A stretch of DNA of 64,000 nt from Acidovorax radicis (lineage in GTDB: Bacteria > Pseudomonadota > Gammaproteobacteria > Burkholderiales > Burkholderiaceae_C), in assembly GCF_020510705.1 (NCBI RefSeq), contig NZ_CP075184.1:62001-126000 (forward strand). The letters are read 5' to 3'. Of this stretch, positions 1 to 9,799 are shown one piece after another. Positions within the stretch are counted from its first letter, which is position 1. Each line of letters starts with the position of its first letter. The notes beneath the pieces are model-generated. The model worked only from the letters and a program-made list of their open reading frames with translations, did no database searches and was not told the DNA's origin. Both the position numbers and the translations under genes were made by a program.

Positions 1-142
1 TCTCCTGGTTCAGATGGGGAGCCACAGGGGAATCTGCGGCCTTCAACCACACGACGAACAAGAACCTGCCAGATCGACAAACGCCCTTGAAAAAAAACGA
101 TGACCGGATGCGGGGCGGCGCAGGCCACAGGCCTGCCGACGT

Positions 143-508
143 TCAACCCACCGCGCCGTGGTAGCAGGGCGCCAGCTCGCGCACCTCTACCGTGGCCCAT
201 TCTGCGGCGGGGCACTCGCGGGCAATGGCCACCGCCTCATCGCGCGTGGCGCAGTCGATCAGAAAAAAGCCGCCCACCATCTCCTTGGTCTCGGTGAACG
301 GGCCGTCCACCAGGCGGGCGTGGCCCTCGCGCACCTGCAGCCGCACCGCCTGCTCGGTAGAGGCCAGGGATTCAGTGGCGCGCAGCAGGCCCCGGGCCTT
401 CAGGCCCTCGCCAAAACGCTGCATGCGGGCATAGGCCTCTTGCCCGCCAACCAGCCCCCTTTCGGCCCGCTGGCCGTGGGGTTCCATGATGAGCAGCATG
501 TAGGGCAT
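143..508 (-). CDS. YciI/DGPF-domain protein
   Basis: A 121-residue protein starting MPYMLLIMEP. It carries the DGPF signature (DGPFTETKEMVGGFF at about residues 68-82) that marks the YCII-related/PhnB-like family of small dimeric alpha-beta proteins. These are often found near ECF sigma factors, and their biochemical role is mostly unknown. No sigma factor is visible here. It stands alone, transcribed away from leuA, and ends near the left edge of the window. The family call is secure; the function is not. Confidence 0.85.
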   Translation of the reverse strand: MPYMLLIMEPHGQRAERGLVGGQEAYARMQRFGEGLKARGLLRATESLASTEQAVRLQVREGHARLVDGPFTETKEMVGGFFLIDCATRDEAVAIARECPAAEWATVEVRELAPCYHGAVG

Positions 509-609
509 GGGGTCTCCTGAAGAGGGGGTAGGTGGCCGTTGAAGGGCGGTTCAAGGGTGGGGCAAGGGCGGCGTTTGCCATCCTACCATCGGTCATTACT
601 ATCAATTCG

Positions 610-661
610 ATAGCTGTCAGCGCTTATCCTAAAAGCGCTAGAGGCATTTTTCGTTCAAATT
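610..661 (+). repeat. Dispersed palindromic repeat, copy 1
   Basis: An intergenic copy of a repeat found about ten times in this window. It begins ATAGCTGTCAGCGCTT, turns around a short loop, then reads AAGCGCTAGAGGC followed by a T-rich tail. The two AGCGCT arms can form a hairpin. It lies just upstream of the leu leader promoter. Confidence 0.75.
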
Positions 662-662
662 G

Positions 663-692
663 TTGCGTACTGCAGCAAGCCTGTGCTATCTT
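663..692 (+). promoter_or_regulatory. Predicted sigma-70 promoter for the leu leader/leuA
   Basis: TTGCGT at 663-668 and TATCTT at 687-692 are separated by 18 bases. The -10 is preceded by TGC, giving an extended -10. The expected start of transcription is close to base 699, only a few bases before the ATG of the Leu-rich leader ORF at 701. Confidence 0.5.
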
Positions 693-700
693 CGACCGCT

Positions 701-787
701 ATGCAACGCAGCATGCTCCTATCCACCCTATCGCTAGGCCTAGTGCCTGGCCGGGGTCTGCCTGCGTTCGCCACCCTCGTTGCCTGA
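701..787 (+). CDS. leuL: Predicted Leu-codon leader peptide of leuA
   Basis: A 28-codon ORF beginning MQRSMLLSTLSLGL. Seven codons are leucine and four of those are CTA, a codon that is very rare in the high-GC genes around it. This is the classic composition of an attenuation leader that senses charged tRNA-Leu by ribosome stalling. It ends 160 bases before leuA. No Shine-Dalgarno sequence is seen and the predicted transcription start is almost at the ATG, so it could be translated leaderless. Downstream lies a strong hairpin (835-861) without an obvious U tract. That the ORF exists with this codon bias is direct observation; its regulatory role is inferred. Confidence 0.6.
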   Translation: MQRSMLLSTLSLGLVPGRGLPAFATLVA

Positions 788-834
788 TTCGCTCAGCGCA
801 ACACCTGATCTCCCCCTGACCCCGGCCCGCGAAC

Positions 835-861
835 CAGCCTTTGCACACATGCAAAGGGCTG
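835..861 (+). promoter_or_regulatory. Hairpin between leader ORF and leuA
   Basis: CAGCCTTTGCA pairs with TGCAAAGGGCTG across a 4-base loop, with one bulged G. It sits 48 bases after the leader ORF stop and 86 bases before leuA. It could be the attenuator or a pause structure, but no run of T follows it, so a standard intrinsic terminator is not shown. Confidence 0.4.
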
Positions 862-946
862 CAGGGGATGTCATTCGTTTCTATTTCGTCTGACCCGTGC
901 ACCGTGCTTGTTTTGCACACCGCACACACCGTTCGTGGAGCCTCTC

Positions 947-2626
947 ATGATTGCCAAGCCCGCTACCAAATACCAGCCCATCGCCCCTGTCGCGTTGACC
1001 GACCGCCAGTGGCCGTCGCGCAGCATCACCCGCGCGCCCGTGTGGCTCTCCACCGACCTGCGCGACGGCAACCAGGCCTTGTTCGAGCCCATGAATGGCG
1101 AGCGCAAGATGAAGCTCTTTCACGAACTGGTGCGCATCGGCTTCAAGGAGATCGAGGTCGGCTTTCCGGCCGCGTCACAAATCGACTTTGACTTTGTGCG
1201 CCGCCTCATCGACGAGAACCTGATCCCCGACGACGTGACCATCATGGTCATGACCCAGTCGCGCGAGGACCTGATCACGCGCACGGTCGAGGCCGTCAAG
1301 GGCGCCCCCAAGGCCATCGTGCACCTCTACAACGCCACCGCGCCCGCCTGGCGGCGCATCGTGTTCGGCATGAACGTGACGCAGGTGATGCAACTCATCA
1401 GCCACCACGTGGGCTACCTCAAGCAGCTCACCGACGCCCAGCCCGAAACGCAGTGGACCTTGCAGTATTCGCCCGAGACCTTCAGCGCCACCGAGCTCGA
1501 CGTCTCGCTCAAGGCCTGCCAGACGGCCATCGCGGCCTGGAATGCCGGCCCCGGCCGCCCCATCATCATCAACCTGCCCACCACGGTGGAAAACGCCACG
1601 CCCAACGTGTTTGCCGACCAGATCGAATGGATGGACCGCCGCCTGTCGCCACGCGAGCACATCGTGCTGTCGGTGCACCCACACAACGACCGGGGCACGG
1701 GCGTGGCGGCGGCAGAACTTGCGATGATGGCCGGTGCCGACCGTGTGGAAGGCTGCCTCTTTGGCAACGGCGAGCGCTGCGGCAATGTGGACATCGTGAC
1801 GCTGGCGCTCAACATGTACACACAGGGCGTGCACCCGAACCTCGACTTTTCGGACATCACCTCGGTCGCGCGCATTGCAGAGGAATGCACCTCGCTGCCC
1901 GTGCATCCGCGCCACCCGTATGCGGGCGACCTGGTGTTCACCGCGTTCTCGGGCTCGCACCAGGACGCGATCAAGAAAGGCTTTGCGGCACAAGACCCTC
2001 ATGCCTTGTGGGAAGTGCCCTACCTGCCCATCGACCCAGCCGACCTCGGCCGCACCTACGACAGCGTGATCCGTGTGAACAGCCAGTCGGGCAAGGGCGG
2101 CATCGCCTTCTTGCTCGAACGCGAACATGGCGTGGTAATGCCGCGGCGCATGCAGGTGGAGTTCAGCGCCGTGGTGCAGCGCCAGACCGATGCCAGCGAA
2201 AGCGAGATGACGGGCGATGCGCTGTGGAGCCTGTTCCAGGCGACCTACCTGCAGGCCACGGTGCAGGCCGCTATCGTCTGCCACAGCCACCGCATCGATG
2301 AAGACGGCCAGGGCATCGAGCTGGATGTGACCATCGACGGCACCCGCCAGACGCTGCGCGGCCAGGGCAACGGGCCCATCGCCGCCACGGTGGATGCCCT
2401 TGGCCTGCCACTGCGTGTGGACCACTACGAAGAACGCGCCACCGGCACGGGCGCCAACGCCCAGGCGATGGCGATCGTGGAAGCAGCCATGGACGGCGTG
2501 GCGGGTTCCACCTTTGGGGCAGGCGCCCGCCACAACATCGTGACCGCCTCGGTACAGGCGATCGTGAGCGTGGCCAACCGCTTGATGGTGCGGCGTACGG
2601 CGGCCCAAGCCGTGGCGCTGGCGTAA
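947..2626 (+). CDS. leuA: 2-isopropylmalate synthase
   Basis: A 559-residue enzyme that condenses acetyl-CoA with 2-oxoisovalerate, the committed step of leucine synthesis in the cytoplasm. The N-terminal TIM barrel shows the metal/substrate motif DLRDGNQAL and the signature HPHNDRGTG followed by [10 protein letters not shown]. The C-terminal third matches the LeuA allosteric dimerisation domain where leucine normally binds. Its length and wording fit the longer yeast-like LeuA branch. The start ATG at 947 has GGAG 6 bases upstream; a longer reading from 908 lacks such a site. The Leu-rich leader ORF upstream suggests control by leucine supply. It is monocistronic here: leuB, leuC and leuD are not in the window. 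Confidence 0.95.
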   Translation: MIAKPATKYQPIAPVALTDRQWPSRSITRAPVWLSTDLRDGNQALFEPMNGERKMKLFHELVRIGFKEIEVGFPAASQIDFDFVRRLIDENLIPDDVTIMVMTQSREDLITRTVEAVKGAPKAIVHLYNATAPAWRRIVFGMNVTQVMQLISHHVGYLKQLTDAQPETQWTLQYSPETFSATELDVSLKACQTAIAAWNAGPGRPIIINLPTTVENATPNVFADQIEWMDRRLSPREHIVLSVHPHNDRGTGVAAAELAMMAGADRVEGCLFGNGERCGNVDIVTLALNMYTQGVHPNLDFSDITSVARIAEECTSLPVHPRHPYAGDLVFTAFSGSHQDAIKKGFAAQDPHALWEVPYLPIDPADLGRTYDSVIRVNSQSGKGGIAFLLEREHGVVMPRRMQVEFSAVVQRQTDASESEMTGDALWSLFQATYLQATVQAAIVCHSHRIDEDGQGIELDVTIDGTRQTLRGQGNGPIAATVDALGLPLRVDHYEERATGTGANAQAMAIVEAAMDGVAGSTFGAGARHNIVTASVQAIVSVANRLMVRRTAAQAVALA

Positions 2627-2643
2627 GAACGCGTTCACGTTCT
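2624..2643. repeat. Interspersed 20-bp palindrome, copy 1
   Basis: TAAGAACGCGTTCACGTTCT overlaps the leuA stop codon. Related palindromes occur at 9889, 22021 and 32709, giving a consensus close to AAGAACGTGTTCACGTTCTT. Possible recognition site of an unidentified DNA-binding protein. Confidence 0.5.
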
Positions 2644-2667
2644 GAGTTCAGTGCATTGTTAAAAACG

Positions 2668-2715
2668 ATAGCTGCTGGCGCTTGAAGGACAAGCGCTGGT
2701 GGCATTTTTGACCAA
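2668..2715 (+). repeat. Dispersed palindromic repeat, copy 2
   Basis: ATAGCTGCTGGCGCTTG is followed by CAAGCGCTGGTGGC and a T-rich tail. It is a good copy of the repeat family, located between leuA and the NlpC/P60 gene. Confidence 0.8.
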
Positions 2716-2777
2716 TATCCCCTGGCAGCCGGTGGAGTAGGCGCCCGTACCGCGCGCCATCCGTTACCCTTCGGCCC

Positions 2778-3290
2778 ATGCGCGCCTTTCACCACCTAAG
2801 CCTTGCCGCCTGCACCGCCGCCCTGTTGGTGCTGGCCGGCTGCGGTACGTCGCGGCCTCCATCATCGTATTCCCCGCCCCCAGCCTTTGCCGCACCACGC
2901 ACCACGCCGCCGCTCACACCCGATCAGGCACACGACATCGCGATCCACGCACTGGGCCTGGTGGGCACACCGTATCGCTACGGCGGCAACACCCCCGACT
3001 CGGGTTTTGACTGCAGTGGCCTGATCGGCTACGTGTACCGCAACCAGGTGGGCACACCGCCCCCACGCACCGTGGCCCAGCTCAACAACTGGGGCTACCC
3101 CATCGACGGCGCAGAACTGCGCACCGGTGACCTGGTGGTATTTGGCCGTGGCCGGGCACCCACCCACGCCGGCATCTATGTGGGCGAGGGACGTTTTGTG
3201 CATGCGCCGTCGACCGGCGGCGAAGTGCGGCTCGATCAGTTGCAGTCACGCTATTGGGCACGGCAGAACGCGTCGTTTCGCCGGCCTTGA
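2778..3290 (+). CDS. NlpC/P60-family lipoprotein peptidase
   Basis: A 170-residue predicted outer-membrane or periplasmic lipoprotein. The signal peptide ends in the lipobox LAGC (about residues 19-22) and a short Ser/Pro-rich linker follows. The NlpC/P60 domain fills the rest, with the catalytic Cys79 in FDCSGL and His130 in THAGIYVG. Such enzymes cut peptide bonds in peptidoglycan stem peptides and act in wall remodelling. Length and architecture match Spr/MepS-like proteins. It sits alone between leuA and aroG. Substrate specificity cannot be read from the sequence. Confidence 0.92.
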   Translation: MRAFHHLSLAACTAALLVLAGCGTSRPPSSYSPPPAFAAPRTTPPLTPDQAHDIAIHALGLVGTPYRYGGNTPDSGFDCSGLIGYVYRNQVGTPPPRTVAQLNNWGYPIDGAELRTGDLVVFGRGRAPTHAGIYVGEGRFVHAPSTGGEVRLDQLQSRYWARQNASFRRP

Positions 3291-3298
3291 ATTCGGAC

Positions 3299-3395
3299 AC
3301 CCCCTGAGCGGCTTCGCCGCTTCCTCCCGCTCTCGCATCGCTGCGCGCTGCGGGCAGGGGGACGACGCACTCGCTGCGGGGCGGCCCTTGCTCTG
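3299..3395 (+). repeat. GC-rich interspersed repeat, copy 1
   Basis: Begins CCCCCTGAGCGGCTTCGCCG and runs through GGGGGACGACGCA to GGGGCGGCCCTTGC. Three more copies lie at 35034, 35817 and (inverted) 62267. It contains several GC-rich hairpin arms and lies between the NlpC/P60 gene and aroG. Confidence 0.75.
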
Positions 3396-3478
3396 CGTCT
3401 CTCGCGAAGGCCGCGCCGGTATCCAGCAACGTGCCTCAATTCGGTCAGCGACCGGGCTCCGCGACAATCGGGGCCACC

Positions 3479-4579
3479 ATGACCCACGCCCACCACTCCG
3501 CCACCCCGCTTTCTACCCTCGACACCACGCGCATCGACGACACGCGCATCAAGGCCGTGCGCCCGCTCATCACGCCCGCGCTGCTGCAAGAATGGCTGCC
3601 CACCCCTGACGCTGCGCAAACGCTGGTGGAAACCAGCCGCGCTGCCATCTCGCGCGTACTGCACGGCCAGGACGACCGGCTCATCGTGGTGGTGGGGCCC
3701 TGCTCCATCCACGACCACAGCCAGGCAATGGAATATGCGCACCAGCTCAAGCAACAGGCCGATGCCCTGCAGGACGATCTGCTCATCGTGATGCGCGTCT
3801 ATTTCGAGAAACCCCGCACCACCGTGGGGTGGAAGGGCTATATCAACGACCCGCGCCTGGACGGCAGCTTTGCCATCAATGAAGGGCTGGAGCGGGCCCG
3901 CCAGTTGCTGCTGGATGTGCTCGCGGTCGGCCTGCCGGTGGGCACCGAGTTCCTGGACCTGCTGTCCCCGCAGTTCATCAGCGACCTGGTGAGCTGGGGC
4001 GCGATTGGGGCGCGCACCACCGAGAGCCAGAGCCACCGCCAGCTGGCCAGTGGCTTGAGCTGCCCCGTGGGTTTCAAGAATGGCACCGATGGCGGCGTGA
4101 AGGTGGCGAGCGACGCCATCCAGGCCGCGCAGGCACCGCACGCCTTCATGGGCATGACCAAGATGGGCCAGGCTGCGATCTTTGAGACACGCGGCAACCA
4201 CGATTGCCATGTGATTTTGCGGGGCGGAAAACAGACCAACTACGGCGCTGCCGATGTGGATGCCACCTGCGCCGTGCTCAAGGCAGCGGGCTTGCGTGAA
4301 CAGGTCATGATTGACGTCAGCCACGCCAACAGCAGCAAGCAGCACCAGCGGCAGATCGTGGTGGCGGGTGAAGTGGCTGAGCAGATTGCCGCTGGCGACA
4401 AGCGCATCACAGGCCTCATGATCGAAAGCCATCTGCAAGAGGGCCGCCAGGACATCATTGCCGGCCAGGCGCTCAAACCCGGTGTGTCGGTGACCGATGC
4501 CTGCATCAGCATGGCGCAAACCACACCGGTGTTGCAGTCGCTGGCCAGTGCGGTGCGCATGCGCCGCACCCGCGCCTGA
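3479..4579 (+). CDS. aroG: 3-deoxy-7-phosphoheptulonate synthase, class I
   Basis: A 366-residue class I DAHP synthase. It joins phosphoenolpyruvate and erythrose 4-phosphate, the first step of the shikimate pathway to aromatic amino acids. Typical motifs are visible: VVGPCSIHD, MRVYFEKPRTTVGWKG, GTEFLDLLSPQ, the ARTTESQSHR segment and the C-terminal DVSHANSSKQ with SLMIESHL-like wording (GLMIESHLQEG). The start at 3479 gives MTHAHHSATP; an upstream in-frame ATG exists but would add an unrelated tail. Which aromatic amino acid inhibits it cannot be judged from sequence alone. Confidence 0.94.
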   Translation: MTHAHHSATPLSTLDTTRIDDTRIKAVRPLITPALLQEWLPTPDAAQTLVETSRAAISRVLHGQDDRLIVVVGPCSIHDHSQAMEYAHQLKQQADALQDDLLIVMRVYFEKPRTTVGWKGYINDPRLDGSFAINEGLERARQLLLDVLAVGLPVGTEFLDLLSPQFISDLVSWGAIGARTTESQSHRQLASGLSCPVGFKNGTDGGVKVASDAIQAAQAPHAFMGMTKMGQAAIFETRGNHDCHVILRGGKQTNYGAADVDATCAVLKAAGLREQVMIDVSHANSSKQHQRQIVVAGEVAEQIAAGDKRITGLMIESHLQEGRQDIIAGQALKPGVSVTDACISMAQTTPVLQSLASAVRMRRTRA

Positions 4580-4881
4580 ACAAGCCTGGCGACACGGCAC
4601 GCGCAACCGCCATGCGGCACGGCTGCACCGTTTCGGGGCCTGTGGGCTTTTGGGGCAAACCCGCATGGGCTCTTGCTGCAATACAAGGCTGCTGGGTGTA
4701 GCATTGCCCATGCTTCTAGCCGGGGGTCCCGGCCCTCTGGTTTTGACCCGGGGTGGCGGCCGCCATGCGCGCGCCACCCGCCCTCCAAAAACGCTTTGCC
4801 CACGTCGCATCACACCCTCCCCGACCACCTGGCCGCTGCGGTCAGGCGGGCGAGGCGCGCGCGCAATGCCCGTGGGGGTCA
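4580..4881. other. Intergenic stretch, no gene recognised
   Basis: About 300 bases between aroG and the large sensor gene. I see no convincing RNA, repeat or operator. GGGGG at 4874-4878 is the likely ribosome-binding site of the next gene. Confidence 0.5.
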
Positions 4882-7800
4882 ATGAGCATGCCACCAGCGC
4901 AAGCCACCGCAGAAGCCGCACGGCTCCAGGCATTGCAGGCTTACGCGATCCTGGACACCCCTGCTGAAGAGAGTTTTGACCAACTGGCCCAACTGGCGGC
5001 ACGCATCTGCCAGTGTCCGATGGCGGTGGTCAATTTTGTGGACAACAAGCGCCAATGGTTCAAGGCGGCGGTGGGTGTCCCGTTTCGGGAGACGGACCGC
5101 GCCATCGCCTTCTGTGCACACGCCCTCAGCGGCAGCCGTGAACCCGTGGTGGTGCCCGATGCCACGCTGCATCCCACGTTTGCCGATAACCCGCTGGTGC
5201 GCGAGGCCCCCCACGTCCGGTTCTACGCGTGTGTGCCATTGGTCACCCACGACGGTTTTGCGCTGGGCACCCTGGCCGTGCTCGATGGTGTGGCCCGCGC
5301 CATACAGCCCGAGCAGATTGAGGGACTGCAGATTTTGGCCCGGCAGGCGATGGCGCAGCTGGAGTTGCGCCGCCAAAAGCAGGTACTGGGCCATCTGGCC
5401 GCCGAGCGTGACCGCATGCATGCCGAGCTGGTGGCACAGAGCGAGGCCTTGCGTGTTGCAGGGCAGATTGCACGCATCGGCGGCTGGATCGTGACGCTGC
5501 CTGGCATGCAACTCGTCTGGTCGCCCGAGATTGCCACCACCTTCGGGCTGACCGAGCGCGCGGGCACCGTGGAAGGGATCCTTCAGCTCTACACCGAACC
5601 CCACCGCACCACCGTGCGCCGCGCGTTCGACGACTGCATGCGCAAGGGCGTGGCGTTCGATCTCGAAGCGGAGGTGGTCATTCCAGGCAACCGGTGTTTC
5701 TGGGTGCGCACTGCGGGCGAAGCAGTGCGCGACGCCAGCGGCAATATCGTCCGCGTGCAAGGCGCTTTCCAGGACATCTCGGCACAGCACCAGGCGCTTG
5801 AAGACCGCCACATCAGCGAAGAGCGGTTTCACCTGGTTGCGCGCGCCACGGCCGACGCGGTGTGGGACTGGAACCTGCAGACCGATGCGATGTGGTGGAA
5901 CGAGGGCATGCAGACCCTCTTTGGCGTGTCGCAGGCTGAGCTCCCACCCGACAGCACCTCCTGGACGCTACGCCTGCATCCCGATGATGGCGACGAGCTG
6001 CTGCGCAGCATCGAGGCCGCCATTGCGGGCACCACCAACCACTGGACAGCGCAATACCGGTTTCGCCGCCACGATGGCAGCTATGCGTGGGTGTCGGATC
6101 GCGGTTTTCTGATTCGCGACCCTCAGGGAAAAGCCGTGCGCATGGTCGGTGGCGTGACCGATATCAGCACACAGAAGCTGGCCGAGATCGACGCCCAGAA
6201 CGACGCCCAAAACCATGCCGATTTGCTGCAGGTGCAGCAGCGCATCTCGTCGCTCGAAATGCCTTTGCCCGACGTGCTGCAACTGGTGGCAGACACCGTG
6301 CTGCGCCAGACCAATGCGCGCGGCGCGGTGGTAGAGCTGTTGCAGGACGGCCAACTGCTGGCGCAAGCTGCGGCGGGCGACCATGTGCGGCCCGTGGGGC
6401 ATTTGCTGCCGGTGGACCAGAGCCTGCTGTGGTCGACGCTGAGCGAGGGGCGCACGATTGTGTGCAATGACACCGAAGCGCAAGGCTGGGACATGGCCCA
6501 CATGCCCCACCGCCAAGGCGTGCGCTCGGTGATGGCCGTGCCACTGCGCAGCGGCGACGTGATTGTGGGTGCGCTCAAGGTCACGTCAGACAAAGTCAAT
6601 GCGTTTTCGCAGCGCGATGTGGCGCACCTGGAGATCCTGACCGAGTCACTCGGTGCCATGGTGCAGCTCAGGCATGTGGCCGGGCGCCTGCATGCGTCCG
6701 AGCTGCAATACCGCATGCTGTTTGACGAGCACCCGCACCCGATGTGGGTGTATGACAAGGAAAGCCTGCGCCTGCTGGCCGTGAACCGGTCGATGGAGAC
6801 ACATTACGGCTACACGGAAGCCGAATTGCTGTCCATGGCGATGACGGATCTGTGGCCCGAGGACCGGCGCGCGAGCGTCAAGGCCCGTATCAGCGCCATC
6901 TCGATCGATGAGCGCAAAAAGCCCATCATCAGCCGCCATGTCAAGAAAGACGGCTCTTTCACAGACATGGAGATTACGGCCGGCCGCATCAGCTTCAATG
7001 GCCGCCCCGCACGCCAGGTGCTCGCCATCGACGTGACCGAGCGCCTGCGCACCGACGCCGAGCTTGCGCGCATGGGCCGTGCGCAGCGACTGCTGAGTGC
7101 CTGCAACGAGACACTGGTGCGCGCCACCTCAGAAACCACCTTGCTGCAAGCCATCTGCCAGATTGCGGTGGACATCGGTGGCTACCGCATGGGGTGGGTC
7201 GGTTTTGCCCAAGACGATGAACAAAAGTCCATTCTTCCCGTGGCACATGCGGGCTACAACCCTGACTACCTGGAGAACTTGGCCCTGAGCTGGTCGGCCG
7301 ATCACGTCTCGGGCCGGGGGCCGGCGGGCATGGCCGTGCGCACTGGCCAGCCTGTGATCGTGCAGGACATCCGCACCGAGGACAATTTTTCGGACTGGAC
7401 CGAGCACATGCTCAACCACGGCTTTCATGGCGTGATCTGTCTGCCATTGCGTGACCGGGACCGCACCTTTGGCCTGCTGTACCTGTATGCGCCCGACATC
7501 CTGCAGATCAGCGCCCAGGAGGCCGCGCTGCTGCAAGAGCTCTCCAACGACCTCGCCTTCGGGATCACGAGCCTGCGGGCACAAAAGGCGCAACAGCGGC
7601 TACAGGCGTCGGTGCTCAAGGTGGCAGCGGCTGTTTCAGCCAGCACCGGCACCGAGTTTTTTGTGCAGCTGGTGCGCAACATGGCCGATGCCCTGGGCGC
7701 GCAGGGCGGCTGCGTGGTGCGGCTGCTGCCCGCTGCGGGCGATCGCCCTCCCCGGGTTATCACACTCGCGGCCGTGCTCGATGGCCAGATGCTGCCCAAC

Positions 7801-9762
7801 GATGAATATGCGCTCGAGAACACCCCCAGCCTGCAATTGCTGACCCACCGCCAGTACGTGGTGACCGAGAAGGTTCAGCAGCTGTACCCGCAGGCCCCCA
7901 TTCTTCGCTACGTGGGCGCCCAGGGTTACGCAGGCCAGCAGTTGTGCAATGCCGATGGCGAAGTGGTGGGCATCGTGTTCGTGCTGTTTCGACAGCCCAT
8001 TGCCGAGACCGATTTCATCACCTCGACGCTGCAGATTTTTGCCGCGCGCGCCTCGGCTGAGATCGACCGCCAGCTGGCGGACGCGCGCATTCGCCACCAG
8101 GCCTCGCTGCTGGACAAGGCACAGGACGCTATTTTGGTGCGCGACCTGGAGCACCACATCATTTTCTGGAACAAGAGTGCAGAGCGCCTGTATGGCTGGT
8201 CGCAGATGTTGGCCCTGGGCCAATCCATCGAAACCCTGCTCTACGATGACCCCACCCATTTCCGACACGCGACCCAGACAGTGCTAGAGCAAGGCGAGTG
8301 GACCGGCGAAATCGTGCAGCGCCACCGGGACGGCAGCGTCATTGAGGTGGAGGGCCGCTGGACACTGGTACGCGGTGACGACGGCCAGCCGCAATCGATC
8401 CTCGCCATCAACACCGACATCCGCCAGCGCAAGGCCAGCGAGCGTGAGATCCAGCGGCTGGCGTTCTACGACGCGCTCACCGGCCTGCCCAACCGCATGC
8501 TGCTCATGGACCGCATGGGCCAGGCGCTGGCCAACGCACAGCGCCGCCAGCAGGGCGGGGCGCTGCTGTTCATCGACCTGGACAACTTCAAGACCCTGAA
8601 CGACACGCTGGGCCATGACCAGGGCGACCTGCTGCTGCAACAGGTTGCGCAGCGCCTGAACACCTGCGTGCGCAGCGTGGACACCGTAGCCCGCCTGGGT
8701 GGCGACGAGTTTGTGGTGATGCTCGAAGAGCTGTCGGCAAAGCCCCATGAGCTGGCACTGCATGCGCGCGGCGTGGGTGAAAAAATCCTCACCATGCTGG
8801 CCGTTCCCTATGCGCTGGCCGGCTACCAATACCGCAGCACGCCAAGCATCGGCGTTGCACCGTTCACGGGCGAACAGACCAGCGTGGGCGAGTTGCTCAA
8901 GCAGGCTGACCTGGCCATGTACCAGGCCAAAACCGCAGGCCGCAACACGCTGCGATTTTTTGACCCCGACATGCAGGCCGTGGTCACGGCCCGGGCCGCG
9001 CTGGAGACCGACCTGCGCGCAGCACTCGCACAAGACGAATTTCTGCTGCACTTTCAGCCGCAAATGCACAACTCGGGCCGCTGCGTGGGGGTCGAGGCGC
9101 TGGTGCGCTGGGCCCACCCGCAGCGGGGCATGGTGTCACCCGCCCAGTTCATCCCGCTGGCCGAAGAAACCGGGCTCATCCTGCCGCTGGGCCGCTGGGT
9201 GCTGCACACCGCGTGCAAGCAGCTGGCCAGCTGGAAGGACGACCCCGCGCTGGCCCACCTGACCATGGCCGTCAACGTGAGTTCGCGCCAGTTTCTCCAT
9301 GCCAGTTTTGTGGACGACGTGGCCCGCGTGCTCGCCATCACCGGGGCACCTTCGGGCCAGCTCAAGCTGGAGCTGACCGAAAGCGTGCTGGTGGAAGACA
9401 TGGAAACCACCATCGCCACCATGGCGGCCCTGCGCTCCTATGGCGTGGGGTTTTCGCTGGACGACTTTGGCACGGGCTACTCATCGCTCAGCTACCTCAA
9501 GCGCATGCCGCTGGACCAGCTCAAGATCGACCAGAGTTTTGTGCGCGACCTGTTCACCGACCCCAACGATGCCGCCATTGTGGACACCATCATCGGCCTG
9601 TCGCGCAATCTGGGCCTGGAGGTGATCGCCGAAGGGGTGGAAACCCCCGAGCAACGCGCGCTGCTGGCCGAAGCGGGTTGCCAGCTCTACCAGGGTTACC
9701 TCTTCAGCCGCCCCCTGTCTGTGGACCTTCTGGAGGCCTTCCTGCGGCATCCCCCTGTTTAA
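4882..9762 (+). CDS. Multi-sensor GAF/PAS diguanylate cyclase-phosphodiesterase
   Basis: A 1626-residue cytoplasmic c-di-GMP enzyme with no membrane segments. From the N terminus I read GAF (about 20-175), two PAS (200-300, 325-435), GAF (450-600), PAS (610-730), two GAF (735-1070), PAS (1075-1190), GGDEF (1195-1360) and EAL (1375-1620). The cyclase motif GGDEF starts at residue 1273 and is intact. The phosphodiesterase motif EAL starts at Glu1405, and DDFGTGYSSLSYL is also present, so both activities are possible. The ligands of the eight sensory modules are unknown. The start at 4882 has a GGGGG site 4 bases upstream; longer readings begin with a low-complexity tail. A terminator follows. 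Confidence 0.93.
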   Translation: MSMPPAQATAEAARLQALQAYAILDTPAEESFDQLAQLAARICQCPMAVVNFVDNKRQWFKAAVGVPFRETDRAIAFCAHALSGSREPVVVPDATLHPTFADNPLVREAPHVRFYACVPLVTHDGFALGTLAVLDGVARAIQPEQIEGLQILARQAMAQLELRRQKQVLGHLAAERDRMHAELVAQSEALRVAGQIARIGGWIVTLPGMQLVWSPEIATTFGLTERAGTVEGILQLYTEPHRTTVRRAFDDCMRKGVAFDLEAEVVIPGNRCFWVRTAGEAVRDASGNIVRVQGAFQDISAQHQALEDRHISEERFHLVARATADAVWDWNLQTDAMWWNEGMQTLFGVSQAELPPDSTSWTLRLHPDDGDELLRSIEAAIAGTTNHWTAQYRFRRHDGSYAWVSDRGFLIRDPQGKAVRMVGGVTDISTQKLAEIDAQNDAQNHADLLQVQQRISSLEMPLPDVLQLVADTVLRQTNARGAVVELLQDGQLLAQAAAGDHVRPVGHLLPVDQSLLWSTLSEGRTIVCNDTEAQGWDMAHMPHRQGVRSVMAVPLRSGDVIVGALKVTSDKVNAFSQRDVAHLEILTESLGAMVQLRHVAGRLHASELQYRMLFDEHPHPMWVYDKESLRLLAVNRSMETHYGYTEAELLSMAMTDLWPEDRRASVKARISAISIDERKKPIISRHVKKDGSFTDMEITAGRISFNGRPARQVLAIDVTERLRTDAELARMGRAQRLLSACNETLVRATSETTLLQAICQIAVDIGGYRMGWVGFAQDDEQKSILPVAHAGYNPDYLENLALSWSADHVSGRGPAGMAVRTGQPVIVQDIRTEDNFSDWTEHMLNHGFHGVICLPLRDRDRTFGLLYLYAPDILQISAQEAALLQELSNDLAFGITSLRAQKAQQRLQASVLKVAAAVSASTGTEFFVQLVRNMADALGAQGGCVVRLLPAAGDRPPRVITLAAVLDGQMLPNDEYALENTPSLQLLTHRQYVVTEKVQQLYPQAPILRYVGAQGYAGQQLCNADGEVVGIVFVLFRQPIAETDFITSTLQIFAARASAEIDRQLADARIRHQASLLDKAQDAILVRDLEHHIIFWNKSAERLYGWSQMLALGQSIETLLYDDPTHFRHATQTVLEQGEWTGEIVQRHRDGSVIEVEGRWTLVRGDDGQPQSILAINTDIRQRKASEREIQRLAFYDALTGLPNRMLLMDRMGQALANAQRRQQGGALLFIDLDNFKTLNDTLGHDQGDLLLQQVAQRLNTCVRSVDTVARLGGDEFVVMLEELSAKPHELALHARGVGEKILTMLAVPYALAGYQYRSTPSIGVAPFTGEQTSVGELLKQADLAMYQAKTAGRNTLRFFDPDMQAVVTARAALETDLRAALAQDEFLLHFQPQMHNSGRCVGVEALVRWAHPQRGMVSPAQFIPLAEETGLILPLGRWVLHTACKQLASWKDDPALAHLTMAVNVSSRQFLHASFVDDVARVLAITGAPSGQLKLELTESVLVEDMETTIATMAALRSYGVGFSLDDFGTGYSSLSYLKRMPLDQLKIDQSFVRDLFTDPNDAAIVDTIIGLSRNLGLEVIAEGVETPEQRALLAEAGCQLYQGYLFSRPLSVDLLEAFLRHPPV

Positions 9763-9799
9763 AGGGCTGTGCGCTGGCATCTGCCGCACCCAAACCAGA

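Noticed and set aside
1..142. Left edge of the window
   Set aside because: No reading frame, repeat or RNA recognised; it may be the end of a gene outside the window.
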